35,323 nucleotides of DNA, from the NCBI GenBank assembly GCA_028873845.1, contig JAPPNO010000109.1, positions 1-35,323 on the forward strand, in the 5' to 3' direction. This DNA comes from Gemmatimonadota bacterium. Its GTDB lineage: Bacteria; Gemmatimonadota; Gemmatimonadetes; Longimicrobiales; Gaopeijiaceae. Positions 8,504 through 18,800 of the stretch are shown one piece after another. The notes below the pieces were generated by a model that worked only from the letters and a program-made list of their open reading frames with translations, was not told the origin of the DNA and made no database searches. The stretch's first letter is position 1. Each line of letters opens with the position of its first letter. The translations under genes and the position numbers were made by a program.

Positions 8504-9337
8504 TCAGCGGAGCAGGTCCTCCAGCCGGATGCGCTCGCCGGTGCGGTCGTCGCGGTACTTCACGATCACGGGTGCCTGCAGCGACAGGTTCCACTCGCGT
8601 CCGGGCCCGTTGCCGATGGGCCGGGAGCCCGGCACGACCACCGCCCCTTCGGGAATGACCAGGGGACCGTCGTCGGCGGCGCGGATGACGTCGCCGCGGG
8701 CGATATCGAAGACGGGCGTCGAGCGCGTGATGATGACGCCCGCACCCAGCACCGCCCCCCGCTTCACGATCGCGCCCTCGTAGATGCCGCAGTTGCCGCC
8801 GACCAGCACGTCGTCCTCGATGACCACGGGGAGCGCGCCGACCGGTTCGAGGACGCCGCCGATCTGCGCCGCCGCGCTGATGTGGCAGCGCCGGCCGACC
8901 TGCGCGCAGCTGCCCACCAGGGCGTGCGAGTCGATCATGGTGCCGTCGCCCACCCACGCGCCGACGTTGACGTACATGGGGGGCATGCAGGTCACGCCCC
9001 GTCCCAGGTACGCGCCCTCGCGCACGGCCGAGCCGCCCGGGACCACGCGCGTTCCGTCCCCGGGGGAGGAGGTCTTCGGGGGGAAGGTCGACTTGTCGCT
9101 GAAGTGGAGGAGGCCGTCGCCGAGTTCGTACCGGGCCAGGGTGCCGAGGCGGAATCCCAGCAGGATCCCGCGTTTCACCCACGCGTTGACGCGCCAGCCG
9201 TGCGGGGCGGAGGGGTCGGGTTGGGCGGCGCGGACCCGGCCCGCGTCGAGGCGGTCGCGGAAGTCGGCGAAGAGGTCGTGGTCGCCCGGAAGGGGAGTCG
9301 GGCGGGCGAAGGCCTCGTCGATTCGGCGGGCGATCAA
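8504..9337 (-). CDS. dapD: 2,3,4,5-tetrahydropyridine-2,6-dicarboxylate N-succinyltransferase
   Basis: DapD transfers succinyl from succinyl-CoA to tetrahydrodipicolinate, the first committed step of the succinylase branch of diaminopimelate/lysine synthesis in the cytoplasm. The 277-residue product has the family's length and its left-handed beta-helix hexapeptide repeats (GAYLGRGVTCMPP, VNVGAWVGDGTMIDSHALVGSCAQVG, IEDDVLVGGNCGIYEGAIV), then GAGVIITRSTPVFD. The only sensible start is TTG at 9337-9335: the frame has a TAG 21 bases upstream of it and no ATG or GTG in between, and the first residues (IDEAFARP) match the usual N-terminus. It is the last gene of the asd-dapB-dapA-dapD run, 49 bp after dapA, and that gap carries a palindrome. 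The weak start codon may limit its translation. Confidence 0.93.
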   Translation of the reverse strand: MIARRIDEAFARPTPLPGDHDLFADFRDRLDAGRVRAAQPDPSAPHGWRVNAWVKRGILLGFRLGTLARYELGDGLLHFSDKSTFPPKTSSPGDGTRVVPGGSAVREGAYLGRGVTCMPPMYVNVGAWVGDGTMIDSHALVGSCAQVGRRCHISAAAQIGGVLEPVGALPVVIEDDVLVGGNCGIYEGAIVKRGAVLGAGVIITRSTPVFDIARGDVIRAADDGPLVIPEGAVVVPGSRPIGNGPGREWNLSLQAPVIVKYRDDRTGERIRLEDLLR

Positions 9338-9372
9338 GAGAGGGCCACCATATGTATACTACAGATGACATT

Positions 9373-9392
9373 TTGTAATGTTTGCATTACAA
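9373..9392. promoter_or_regulatory. Palindromic operator-like site between dapA and dapD
   Basis: TTGTAATG (9373-9380), TTTG, CATTACAA (9385-9392) is a perfect 8-base inverted repeat with a 4-base centre. It includes the dapA stop codon and lies about 36 bases before the dapD start, in an AT-rich island within GC-rich DNA. A TATACA -10-like hexamer lies between it and dapD on the minus strand (9358-9353), without a good -35 partner. The low GC content and lack of a T-run argue against an intrinsic terminator; a regulator-binding site is the preferred reading. Confidence 0.45.
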
Positions 9393-10298
9393 TTTCACCG
9401 AATCCATCACCTCACGCACACGCCGCTGGTTGTCCGCGCTGACCGCGGTCAGCGGAAGGCGGCAGTGGCCCTCCAGCAGCCCCATCTCGGCCATCGCGAA
9501 CTTCACGGGTCCCGGGTTGGTCTCGAAGAAGTTGGCGTCCATGAGAGGCAGCCAGCGCGCGTGCACGGAACGAGCGCCTGCGAAGTCCCCCGCCAGACAG
9601 AGGTCGCAGAGTTCGGCCATCGGCCCCGGAATCTGGTTGGAGACCACCGAGATCACGCCGTGCGCTCCCAGGGCCATCGCGGGCAGCGCGGCGGCGTCAT
9701 CGCCCGAGAGGACCGCGAAGTCCGCCGGGACCGACCGGACGACCCGCGCCATCTGCATGATGTCGCCCGCGGCCTCCTTGACGGCCGCCACACCGGGGAT
9801 CGTGGCCAGACGCGCGAGTGTTTCGGGAGTCACGTTGATGCCGGTGCGGCTGGGCACGTTGTAGACGACGATGGGCAGGCTCGTGGCCTCGGCGACCGCC
9901 GTATAGTGGAGGAAGAGGCCGTCCGGGGTGGGCTTGTTGTAGTACGGGGTGACGACGAGGAGTCCGGCGGCCCCGGTGCCCTCCAGCGACCTGGCCAGCG
10001 CGGCCACTTCGCTGGTGTCGTTGCCGCCGCAGCCGGCGACGACCGGGACCGCCCCGTCCGCCGCCTCCACGGTCAGCTCCGCCACCCGCACCTTCTCCCG
10101 GCGGTTGAGGGTGACGCCCTCGCCGGTGGACCCGCCCGGCACCAGAAAGTGGATCCCGGCCGCCACCTGGCGGCGCACCAGGGCGCGAACGCGCTCCTCG
10201 TCGATTGCCCCATCGGCCCGAAAGGGTGTAACCAGGGCGGTTCCGCATCCATGGAGCCAGGGCAGTTCCCGCGCGGCTGTTTCGTTTGTGGCTGTCAT
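9387..10298 (-). CDS. dapA: 4-hydroxy-tetrahydrodipicolinate synthase
   Basis: DapA condenses pyruvate with aspartate semialdehyde as a Schiff-base aldolase, the branch point into lysine/diaminopimelate synthesis. The 303-residue product contains GGSTGEG (pyruvate-binding loop), TPYYNKPTPDG, VVYNVPSRTGIN with the catalytic Tyr and substrate Arg, and AAVKEAAGD with the Schiff-base Lys. The length is close to the family's usual ~290-300. The ATG at 10298-10296 was chosen because it overlaps the dapB stop in an ATGA; the frame also continues upstream without similarity. Downstream, the gene ends in the palindrome at 9373-9392. The product of the upstream asd gene is its substrate, so the four genes form a coherent pathway block. 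Confidence 0.95.
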   Translation of the reverse strand: MTATNETAARELPWLHGCGTALVTPFRADGAIDEERVRALVRRQVAAGIHFLVPGGSTGEGVTLNRREKVRVAELTVEAADGAVPVVAGCGGNDTSEVAALARSLEGTGAAGLLVVTPYYNKPTPDGLFLHYTAVAEATSLPIVVYNVPSRTGINVTPETLARLATIPGVAAVKEAAGDIMQMARVVRSVPADFAVLSGDDAAALPAMALGAHGVISVVSNQIPGPMAELCDLCLAGDFAGARSVHARWLPLMDANFFETNPGPVKFAMAEMGLLEGHCRLPLTAVSADNQRRVREVMDSVKL

Positions 10299-11056
10299 CG
10301 GCTGTCTTCGATGGATGAACCGTCCCCCACGACCACCCGGTCCCAGCACTCAGCGAAATCGTACACGCCGGGGCGGCCGTGGATCCAGTGTGCGGCGGCG
10401 ATCGCGCCGCGTGCGAATCCGGCACGCGAGCGCGCCGTGTGGCGGAGCTGCACGGTGTCGGCGGCCGAGTCCCACTGGAGTTCGTGGGTACCGGGTACGT
10501 GGCCGGTGCGTTGACTGGTGACGTCGATTCGGCCGGTCCACCCCGAGGCGCGGACCTTGTCGATCAGGCGCAGCGCGGTTCCTGACGGGGCGTCGCGCTT
10601 GCCGCGGTGGTGCGACTCGAAGGCGGCCAGGTCGTAGCCGTCCAGGCGGGAAAGGACGAGGGCGGCGTGCGCCGCGATGCGGTAGAAGGCGTTCACCCCG
10701 ACCGAGAAGTTGGCCCCGTGTACCAGGCCGATCCCTGCCGCGGCCGCCCGCGCCAGAAACTCCGCGCGCCGCTCGTCCCACCCGGTCGTGCCGACCACGG
10801 TGTCGACGCCGAGGTCGCAGAGGCGCTCGAGGTTGCCGGACGCCACCGCGGCCGCGGTGGAAAAATCGATGGCCACGTCGGCATCGCGTAGCGACGCAGG
10901 GGTCAGCCCGGCCGCGTTCCGGTTGTTGGAACCGTTCAGCCTCAGGACCACCTCGGCGCTGTGCTCCGGGGCCAGCTCCTCGATCAGATGTCCCATCCGC
11001 CCGTGGCCCACAAGTGCGATGCGCAGCGGGGTCCGGGGTCGAGAGTCAGACCCCAT
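10295..11056 (-). CDS. dapB: 4-hydroxy-tetrahydrodipicolinate reductase
   Basis: DapB reduces the DapA product with NAD(P)H to tetrahydrodipicolinate, which DapD then uses. The 253-residue product has the Rossmann motif VGHGRMG at its N-terminus, DFSTAAAV, GTTGW, ANFSVGVN and the catalytic-site motif ESHHRGKRDAPSGTA, then the C-terminal RAGFARGAI. The start was placed at ATG 11056-11054 because the recognisable fold begins shortly after it; this start lies 11 bases inside the end of asd. The frame is open further upstream, so a longer N-terminus is possible but lacks family similarity. The stop overlaps the dapA start by four bases. These overlaps suggest coupled translation from a single mRNA. 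Confidence 0.94.
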   Translation of the reverse strand: MGSDSRPRTPLRIALVGHGRMGHLIEELAPEHSAEVVLRLNGSNNRNAAGLTPASLRDADVAIDFSTAAAVASGNLERLCDLGVDTVVGTTGWDERRAEFLARAAAAGIGLVHGANFSVGVNAFYRIAAHAALVLSRLDGYDLAAFESHHRGKRDAPSGTALRLIDKVRASGWTGRIDVTSQRTGHVPGTHELQWDSAADTVQLRHTARSRAGFARGAIAAAHWIHGRPGVYDFAECWDRVVVGDGSSIEDSR

Positions 11057-12170
11057 CGCCCTGCCAGGCCGGCGCCTTCCGGTTGCGCTTGCCGCACCGG
11101 GCCCGCGCATCCGGTGCCAGCCATTCCCCCGCCATCAACACCTCGGCGTTCAACACCGCCGCCCCCGCCGCGCCCCGGATCGTGTTGTGCCCGAGGGCCG
11201 CGAACTTGAGGCCCAGCAGCGGACATTCGCGCACCCTGCCCACCGTGACCGCCATCCCGCCGCCCGCCATGGCGTCGCGGCGCGGCTGCGGACGGGCAGT
11301 GCCCTCGGCCACCCGAACCGGCCGCCGCAGCGCGCTCGGAAGCAGCATTTCCTGCGGGGGTCCGCGGAAGGCCGCCATCGCTTCCCTCGCCTGTGCCGGC
11401 GAAGGCGCCTCCTCCAGTTCCACCGAAGCGCACACCAGGTGCCCGTCGACGGTGGGGACCCGGTTGCAGTGTGCGCTCACCGTCACCTCCGCCGGCTCCA
11501 CCCTCCCCCCCCGCCGCTCCCCCAACAGCTTGCACGTCTCCACCGCCAGCTTCTCCTCCTCGCCCCCGATGAACGGCACCACATTGCCCAGCATGTCGAC
11601 CGCGGCCACTCCGGGATACCCGGCGCCGCTCACGGCCTGCAGCGTGGTCACCAGTACGCGCCGAATGCCGAAGGCGCGGAGCGGCGCGAGGGCCATGGTC
11701 AGGGTGATGGTCGAGCAGTTGGGGTTGGTCACGATCGCCCCGGGCCAGCCCCGCTCCCGGCGCTGGTGCACAACCAGCTCCAGGTGGTCCGGGTTCACCT
11801 CCGGGATGACGAGCGGGACATCCGGGTCGAGGCGGTGGTTGCGCGAGTTCGACACCACGAAGTGCCCGGCGCGCGCGAACGCCCGTTCGATCCCTCCCGC
11901 CACTGACGCGTCCATGGCCGAGAAAACCAGTTCGGGGCAGTCGGCCGCGGGCGCCGCGGCCTCCACCGGCATTCCGGCCACACCCTCGGGCATCGGGCGG
12001 TCCTGGACCCAGCGTGCGGCTTCGGCGTAGCTCCGGCCCGCGCTCCGCTCGCTCGCGCCGAGCCAGGCGAGCCGGAACCAGGGGTGGCCCTCGATCATCA
12101 GAACGCACTGCTGGCCCACCATGCCGGTGGCGCCCAGCAGGCCGACCCGTACGGGAGTCGTGGAAGTCAT
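11046..12170 (-). CDS. asd: Aspartate-semialdehyde dehydrogenase (archaeal/fungal-type)
   Basis: The enzyme reduces beta-aspartyl phosphate to aspartate semialdehyde with NADPH, feeding lysine, threonine and methionine synthesis. The 374-residue product has the N-terminal GLLGATGMVGQ Rossmann loop, the active-site Cys in VTNPNCST, VSGAGYPGV, IGGEEEKL and the catalytic His region SAHCNRVP. The length and NPNCST context fit the archaeal/fungal-type subfamily rather than the classical enteric one. The ATG at 12170-12168 directly precedes TSTTPVRVGLLG, so the start is secure although no good ribosome site is seen. It heads the dapB-dapA-dapD run and overlaps dapB by 11 bases. It follows the propeller gene by 79 bp, with a hairpin between them. 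Confidence 0.93.
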   Translation of the reverse strand: MTSTTPVRVGLLGATGMVGQQCVLMIEGHPWFRLAWLGASERSAGRSYAEAARWVQDRPMPEGVAGMPVEAAAPAADCPELVFSAMDASVAGGIERAFARAGHFVVSNSRNHRLDPDVPLVIPEVNPDHLELVVHQRRERGWPGAIVTNPNCSTITLTMALAPLRAFGIRRVLVTTLQAVSGAGYPGVAAVDMLGNVVPFIGGEEEKLAVETCKLLGERRGGRVEPAEVTVSAHCNRVPTVDGHLVCASVELEEAPSPAQAREAMAAFRGPPQEMLLPSALRRPVRVAEGTARPQPRRDAMAGGGMAVTVGRVRECPLLGLKFAALGHNTIRGAAGAAVLNAEVLMAGEWLAPDARARCGKRNRKAPAWQGDGV

Positions 12171-12225
12171 GAAGGTCGTGTACGTTCGGCCGGCGGAGGC
12201 GTTTCAGGCGCGCACCGGGGGGCGG

Positions 12226-12249
12226 GGAGACGCCATGCCGCGCGTCTCC
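12226..12249 (-). terminator. Hairpin after the propeller gene, possible weak terminator
   Basis: GGAGACGC (12226-12233) and GCGTCTCC (12242-12249) are perfect 8-base arms with an 8-base loop, placed immediately after the stop codon of the gene ending at 12250 on the minus strand. There is no following T-run, so it may be a 3' end stabiliser or a Rho-dependent site rather than an intrinsic terminator. It separates the propeller gene from asd. Confidence 0.3.
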
Positions 12250-14331
12250 TCAACTGATCGGCCGGGTCCGCGGCACCAGCCGCGCCGACCACAGCCCGGA
12301 GTTCGTGTCGGAGAAGTAGATGCGCCCCTTGAACGGCATGACGCTCCACGCCATCGGCGAATTGGGCACGTACCCGGCCGGGTCGAAGGCCTTGAAGACC
12401 GAGATCTCGCGCCCCTGCGTGTACAGGTTCCCCATCAGCTCCCCCGAAACGTCCACCAAGCGGACGCCCCCCTCGTAGTAGGCCTGGTAGAGGATGTCGT
12501 CCTCCACCCAGATGTTGTGCGTGCCGTACTCGGGGACCTCGTACCGGGCCACCATCTCGGGCGCCTCCGGGTCGGAGAAGTCGATGATCTGGATGTAGCC
12601 CTGCGTCGCCAGCGGGATGCCGTGCATTCCGGTCTCGGGATCGTACGGCAGCTGGTACGACCCTCGCCCCTGCCCCGGCCCCTCCCACGCCAGACCGCGC
12701 CGCGACATGATCTCGTCGCCCACGAAGACGTAGTGCTTCCCCGTCGACTCCGAGATGTACGGGAAGACGGCATGCGTGCCCCCCGTCGGCAGCGGATAAC
12801 TGCTCACGAAGACCGGGTTCTCGGGAGACCCTCCCCAGCCCCCGTGCCCCACGTCCACCACCACCAGCCCGTTCTCCCACTCCGCCGAATACGCGAGCCC
12901 GTCCATGACCCAGACGTCGTGGAGGCGGCTGTCCGGATGATTGTACTCGCCCACATGGCGCGGGTCGTAGATGTCGCTCACGTCCAGAATCACGTACTTG
13001 TCGCCCCCCGCCAGCGCGAAGACGTGGTCGTCGGTAGGGAAGGCGTTGTGGACCCCGCCGGTCAGGCCGTGGTCGGTGACCTCCGCCGCGATCACCGGGT
13101 GCGCCGGGTTGGCCAGATCCAGGATGACGACCCCGTTGCGCCGGTCGGACGCTCCCTCGCGCGTCATCGTCGCGTAGCGGCCGTCAGGCGACACCTTCAT
13201 GTCGTTGACCGAGCGCGCGTCGACCTGGATCGAATCGGTCTTGAAGATGTTGGCCGGATCGGTCACGTCCCACACGAACCCGTAACCGTCGGAGCGCTTG
13301 GCTCCGGTCACCGCGTAGTCGCGCCCGTCCAGGCCCTCGAAGACCCAGAAGTCGGTGGTTCGGACCCGCTGTTCGCGCCCGTGGCCGTGGATCTCGAGCT
13401 GCTGGACCACGTCGCGAGGGACGACCTCGATGGTGGTGCGCGCGGCGAGCGGACCGGCGTGGGCCACCACCGTGTGGAGTCCGGGAAGGTCCGCGACGAA
13501 ATGGCCGCCGTGCAGCTGGGCCGTGGCGGCCGGGGCGATCGTGCCGGGCGGTGCCTCGTAGGAGTGCGACCACTCGACGGGAACGCGGTCGAGGAGCCGG
13601 CCGCTCTGGTCCCGCACCTCGGCGCCGAAATCGACGACGTCGCCGGTGCGGGCGCGGGGGACGCCGCCGGTGATCGTCAGGGTGGTGGCCGTGAAGGGAT
13701 CGGCGGTGAGGGTGGCCGCGCCTTCCACGCCGCCGACCGTGGCGGAGATGGTGGCCCTGCCCGGGGCCGACGCCGTCACCCGCCCGAAGCGATCGACCGC
13801 GGCGATTCCGGGAGTCTCGCTGCGCCACTCGACCTCCGGACCGGGACGTTCGCTCCCGTCTTCGTGCTCGGCCCGGACCCCAAGCCGGATCGTGGTTCCC
13901 ACCAGGAGGCGGTGGTCGGTCAGCGGAGTGACGACCACCCTCGCGACCGCAGGCCAGTCGATGCGGACCGGCACCCTGACCATGACCGCCTCGCCCGCGG
14001 GAGGACCGCCGCCCTGAACCAGCGTCGCGATCAGCGCATAGTCCCCCGCCGCGAGCGCGGTGACGACTCCCTGCCGCACCCGCAGCGCCGAGCGCAGGCC
14101 CACCAGCCGCACGGGAGGGGCGTCCACCTGTGCCCCGGAACGGGTCACCCCCGTGATCTTCACCTCGATTTCGTCGCCGACCCGCATGGTCAGCTCGGCG
14201 GGTTCGGCTACGAGCTTCACGATCGGGTCGTCGCCGGTCTGGGCGTGGAGGGGGGAGGTGGCGGCTGCAGCCACGATCACCGCTGTCAGAGCGAGGAATG
14301 CGAGGCGGACGAACTGGGAGGATCTGGACAT
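12250..14331 (-). CDS. Secreted Ig-like/LVIVD-type beta-propeller protein
   Basis: The 693-residue product has a signal peptide (residues 1-30, ending SPLHA) and is exported. Residues ~35-350 contain Ig-like stretches, including a typical BIG2 segment ([25 protein letters not shown]). Residues ~360-690 hold repeated LVIVD-like propeller motifs ([67 protein letters not shown]). Such proteins occur on bacterial surfaces and probably bind rather than catalyse; no active-site motif is visible. The start ATG 14331-14329 has AGGAG about 7 bases upstream and is directly followed by the signal peptide; the frame continues upstream without similarity. A near-palindromic site with two ACGT cores sits 33 bases upstream. 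Confidence 0.85.
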   Translation of the reverse strand: MSRSSQFVRLAFLALTAVIVAAAATSPLHAQTGDDPIVKLVAEPAELTMRVGDEIEVKITGVTRSGAQVDAPPVRLVGLRSALRVRQGVVTALAAGDYALIATLVQGGGPPAGEAVMVRVPVRIDWPAVARVVVTPLTDHRLLVGTTIRLGVRAEHEDGSERPGPEVEWRSETPGIAAVDRFGRVTASAPGRATISATVGGVEGAATLTADPFTATTLTITGGVPRARTGDVVDFGAEVRDQSGRLLDRVPVEWSHSYEAPPGTIAPAATAQLHGGHFVADLPGLHTVVAHAGPLAARTTIEVVPRDVVQQLEIHGHGREQRVRTTDFWVFEGLDGRDYAVTGAKRSDGYGFVWDVTDPANIFKTDSIQVDARSVNDMKVSPDGRYATMTREGASDRRNGVVILDLANPAHPVIAAEVTDHGLTGGVHNAFPTDDHVFALAGGDKYVILDVSDIYDPRHVGEYNHPDSRLHDVWVMDGLAYSAEWENGLVVVDVGHGGWGGSPENPVFVSSYPLPTGGTHAVFPYISESTGKHYVFVGDEIMSRRGLAWEGPGQGRGSYQLPYDPETGMHGIPLATQGYIQIIDFSDPEAPEMVARYEVPEYGTHNIWVEDDILYQAYYEGGVRLVDVSGELMGNLYTQGREISVFKAFDPAGYVPNSPMAWSVMPFKGRIYFSDTNSGLWSARLVPRTRPIS

Positions 14332-14743
14332 GGTGGCTCCTTCCGGGCCGATGGTCCGAACAAACCCTAACGTTACGTCAGGGTCGGGGCGCCAGGATCG
14401 AAGAGAGTGGCGCTCCTGCGGCGGCAATCCCGGTTCGGAAGTTGCGGCCGATTCGCCGGCCAGACAACGCCCGCCACCGACCGCCCGGCGACACCCGCAC
14501 CCGCGACGCCCCGCAGCATGTCCCCAAAGACCAGCCAATGCACCGGACTACACGGCGTATCGGCTCACCGGCCCCTCGCAGCGAGCCGGCGCACCTTTGC
14601 ACGTCCGAAGGCGACCGTCCACAGGTCCCGCGACACTGGACACGAAAGCCGCCCGTATCCACACTATCGGACACGGGGCGTCCACCGCTCCGCTCCACAT
14701 CCGGTCACGCGGCCCTTCACCCACCACCCCAACCCATCCCACC
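14332..14743. other. Divergent intergenic region, 412 bp, no gene
   Basis: The region lies between the propeller gene (-) and the aldolase gene (+), so it must hold promoters for both. No convincing -35/-10 pair was found. The only clear structure is the palindrome at 14365-14383. The open frames across it have no signal, motif or ribosome site and look like chance frames in GC-rich DNA. Confidence 0.5.
14365..14383. promoter_or_regulatory. 19-bp near-palindrome with two ACGT cores
   Basis: CCCTAACGT, T, ACGTCAGGG is a palindrome with a single mismatch (A/C) and a one-base centre. It lies 33 bases before the start of the propeller gene, where a promoter or operator is expected. Paired ACGT cores recall sites of MerR-family regulators such as LiuR, but those have different core spacing, so the regulator is not assigned. 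Confidence 0.4.
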
Positions 14744-15805
14744 ATGCCCGCATCCACCAGCATCCCCGACCTCCTCGGCACCGAAGCCGAAGACCTCCTC
14801 ACCTATCGCGCCACGGGCTTCCGTCGCGACCAGCTCCACCTCCCGGGACCCGACTTCGTCGACCGGGTGGTCGCGGGAACCGACCGGAATCCCCAAGTGC
14901 TCCGCAGCATGCAGCAGATTCTCGGCCACGGCCGCCTGGCCGGAACCGGATACGTCTCGATCCTCCCCGTCGACCAGGGGATCGAGCACTCGGCCGGAGC
15001 TTCCTTCGCCCCCAATCCCGTCTACTTCGACCCGGGCAACATCTGCGAACTGGCCGTGGAGGGAGGGTGCAACGCGGTCGCGTCCACGCTCGGCGTGCTG
15101 GGCTCCGTATCCCGCCGCTACGCACACCGCATCCCCTTCCTCGTCAAGCTGAACCACAACGAACTGCTCACCTACCCCAACCGCTACGACCAGGTCATGT
15201 TCGCGAGCGTGCAGCAGGCGTGGGAGCTGGGGGCGGCGGCGGTGGGCGCGACGGTCTATTTCGGGTCCGACCAGGGGATGCGCCAGCTGCAGGAGGCGTC
15301 CGAAGCCTTCCAGATGGCGCACGAGCTGGGCATGGTGACCGTGCTGTGGTGCTACCTGCGCCAGTCCGCCTTCAACACCGGGGGGAAGAACTACCACGCG
15401 GCCGCCGACCTGACCGGACAGGCCAATCACCTCGGCGTCACGATCGAGGCCGACATCGTCAAGCAGAAGCAGGCCGAGCTGGACGGGGGCTACCGCGCGG
15501 TCGGGTTCGGCCGCACCCACGACAAGGTCTATTCGGACCTCGTGCCCGGCGCGCATCCGATCGAGATGACGCGCTACCAGGTCGCCAACTGCTACATGGG
15601 GCGGGTCGGGCTGATCAACTCGGGCGGCTCGAGCGGGGACAACGACTTCGCGCAGGCGGCGCGCACGGCGGTGATCAACAAGCGGGCCGGCGGGATGGGG
15701 CTGATCTCGGGGCGCAAGGCGTTCCAGCGCCCGATGTCCGAGGGTGTGAAGCTGCTCAACCTGATCCAGGACGTGTTCCTGGACGAGTCGATCGGGGTGG
15801 CGTAG
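14744..15805 (+). CDS. fbaB: Class I fructose-bisphosphate aldolase (DhnA/FbaB type)
   Basis: The 353-residue product is a Schiff-base aldolase of the archaeal/bacterial DhnA type, which splits or forms fructose 1,6-bisphosphate in glycolysis and gluconeogenesis. Visible are [22 protein letters not shown], a VTVLWCYLR strand, the [12 protein letters not shown] stretch with the likely Schiff-base Lys, and the phosphate-binding [14 protein letters not shown] near the C-terminus. The length fits this subfamily. ATG 14744 was chosen because it directly precedes the conserved region; no Shine-Dalgarno sequence precedes it (the bases before it are C/A-rich), so translation may be leaderless or poorly SD-dependent. 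The frame is open further upstream without similarity. Its last 214 bases are also covered, antisense, by the long surface-protein frame ending at 15592. Confidence 0.92.
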   Translation: MPASTSIPDLLGTEAEDLLTYRATGFRRDQLHLPGPDFVDRVVAGTDRNPQVLRSMQQILGHGRLAGTGYVSILPVDQGIEHSAGASFAPNPVYFDPGNICELAVEGGCNAVASTLGVLGSVSRRYAHRIPFLVKLNHNELLTYPNRYDQVMFASVQQAWELGAAAVGATVYFGSDQGMRQLQEASEAFQMAHELGMVTVLWCYLRQSAFNTGGKNYHAAADLTGQANHLGVTIEADIVKQKQAELDGGYRAVGFGRTHDKVYSDLVPGAHPIEMTRYQVANCYMGRVGLINSGGSSGDNDFAQAARTAVINKRAGGMGLISGRKAFQRPMSEGVKLLNLIQDVFLDESIGVA

Positions 15806-18800
15806 GGGAAGCCGGCGTATGCGGAGAGGGCGCCCGACCGTCCTCCCGGGAAGGTGAGCGATACGACCCCGGCATCGTCCTCGTCCACCTCCTGTCCGGT
15901 ACTCACCGTCAGCGGCAGGTCCGGGGACCGCGTGAGCACATACCCGTGGTGAACCGGACGGACCTCGCCCCTGAAACCTGTGAATTCCTCCCCGGACGGA
16001 ATCCCCGGCAGAGCTCCGATGTCCACGGAAACCGATCCGGCTCCCAGCGCCGCCGGCGTGACGGTGACCACCGCGCTTCGTAGCGCACCGGTCGGGATCG
16101 TCACTGTGCCGTCGCCACCCGACGAGCCACCGTCAACAACGAGGGAGATCCTGATGGGGAATGGCGCACCGGTCGAAACGGCGGCCTGAAGCTGGCCGGA
16201 ACCCGGAGACGTCAGGGCAACCTCGATCTGCACGGGATCGACGTCATTGCCGTGGAGCCACAACGCCCGCAGCGACGACAGGCCATGAAAGACCCCGTCG
16301 GGAAGCTCATCGAGGTTGTTGTCGCTGAGCAGGAGTACGCTCAGCGCCGTTGTGCCGGCAAACAGATCGGGCGACAGCTCGCTCAGGCCGGCGTTGCTCA
16401 GATCCAGTTGCCGCAAACTCGAGAGATCGCTGAACACACCTTCGGGCAGCCTCCCGAGTTCGTTGCCCTCCAGCGTGAGGGCGGCAAGCGAAGTCATCCC
16501 CGAGAACAGGTCATCGGGCAGCGTGGTAAGTCCGCTTTCATACAAGTACAGGGATTCCAGCGACGACAACCCGGAGAATACGCCGGGCTGCAGCGTTGCA
16601 TAGTCGTTGCCTTCCACATAGAGCCACGTCAGCGAGGGCAGTCCCGAGAACAGTCCCGATGGCAGCGACGTGAGTTCATTGTGGCTGAAATTCAATTCCT
16701 GGAGGCCGGTCAGCCCCGAGAACACGTCCGCCGGCAACGACTCCAGCCTGTTGTAGGACATGAGCAGGACTTGCAATGACGACAGCTCCGAGAAGACATC
16801 CGACGGCAGTCCCGTCAACCGGTTTCCGTATAGGTGCAGCCGTGAGAGTCCGGCAAGGCCGGCGAAATCGCCGGATCTCAGGGATGTGATGCCCTTGTTT
16901 TCAAGTGACAGGCGGGAGATCGATGCGAGTTGATTGTCGGTAACCGCCGCACAGTCGCCGGCCCCCAGGACCTCGAGGATCCCGCTGCGCACGGCGCCGG
17001 TACGATCGCAAATGGGCGACGGATTGCCCGGCTCGATCACGGTCACGCCGAAGTCCAGCCTTGCGGCCAGCCCTGCCGGGTCGCGCCCTGTGATCTCTAT
17101 TGTGGCATCACCGGGTCCCACCGCGTCCACCGCCACCTCGCTCCCCGACACTCTCGCTGTGACGACAGCCGGGTCGGAACTCGCGGCTGTGAAGACCAGC
17201 CCGTCGTTGTCCGGGTCGACCAGGTAGCGCGCGGCGTCGACTGTGGTCGAATCGCCTTCGTTCAGGGTCCTCGCGGCGACCGCGGCGACCACCACGGGGG
17301 AGCGGTTCGTCCCGGACGCCTCGAGGACGGTTACCGTGAATTCGCGCGTCGCGCTCAGCCCTTCCGGGTCACTCGCCGTGATCGCGAGGGTCGCCGCACC
17401 TACTGCCGCCGCACGCAACCGCACCGTGTCCCCCGACACCGTCGCCCTGGACACGGCAGTGTCCGAACTCGTCACCGAGAAACGCAACGGATCGCCATCG
17501 GGATCCGAAAAGCGGGAACCGACGCCCAGCGTCCTGAAGTCGCCCTCCTCCATCGTCTGCCCCGGGATCCGCCCCACCACGGCCGGAGCACGGTTCGCAC
17601 CTGTGCCGGACCCACCCGACGCCTGCACCTGCACCCCGAATTCATGCTCCGCGGACAATCCTCGCCCGTCCCGTCCCACGATCGTCACGGTCGCGGCCCC
17701 TTTCCTCACGGCCCGCACCAGGACCTCGTCTCGCGACACCCATGCCTTCGCCACCGCCGGATCCGAACTCGCCGCCTCGAAGGCCAGGGTGTCGCCATCG
17801 GGGTCGGTGAAGTGTGGCGAGGGATTCAGCCGGCGGATTCCGGATTCGACAACGCGGACCACGGGGAGCCGGCCGAGTGCCAGGGGTGCACGGTTGGGGA
17901 CGGTCACACCGAAAGTCCGGCTGGCGGCGAGGCCTGCCGGATCGGTGGCCGTGATCGTCACGGAACTCTCGCCCCTCGCGACCGCCGCCACGGTCAGGGA
18001 CGGTCCATCGAGCGAAACCCGGGCCACCGCGGCGTCGAAGGATGTGGCCTCGAAGGCCAGGGTGTCGCCATCGGGATCCGTGAAGAAGGAGGGCAGCGCG
18101 AGTCCCACGGAGTCGCCAACCTCGACCGTTTGCCGCTCGATCGTGCCGACGGGACGCGGGGGACGGTTGCGTACGGTCACGGCAAGTGATTGCACGGCCT
18201 CGAGGCCGTCCGCATCGGCGGCGGTGACCGTCACGCCGGCCTTGCCCCGCGCGACGGCCGCGATGGTCATGGAGCCGTCGGCAACCGCGACGTCAACCAC
18301 CGTCGAGTCGGAACCGGCCGCCGACAGGGTCAGGCGGTCGCCGTCGGGATCGCTGAACCGGGGCGCCAGGTCGATCTGCACGGTGTCTCCCGGGTCGGCG
18401 GTCCAGGAGGGGATCGCGCCAACCGCGACCGGCGCCCGGTTCGGCACGGTTGCGGTCATGTCGCGGGCGATGGCCAGCCCCTCGGGGTCGCTGGCCGTGA
18501 TCGTGACGGCTGTTTCGCCTTTGGCCGCCGCCGTGATCGTCATGGTGGACCCGTTGACGGAGGCCCCCGCCACCAGGGTGTCCGATGCAGCCGTGTAGGA
18601 GAGCGGGTCGCCGTCGGGATCGCTGAAGAGGGGCAGGAGGTCGAAGACGGCGGAATCGCCGACCTCGATGGTCCGCGGCAGTATCGTGCCCTCCGCCACC
18701 GGTCCCCGGTTCGGCACGATCACCGGGAACGTGTGCGCGGCGACGAGCCCTTCCGTGTCGGTGGCCGCGATCGTTACACCCGCCTCGCCCTTCGCGATCG

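Noticed and set aside
12121-14370. Long plus-strand open frame (about 749 codons) opposite the propeller gene
   Set aside because: Antisense to a gene with a signal peptide and clear propeller repeats; the translation has no recognisable fold.
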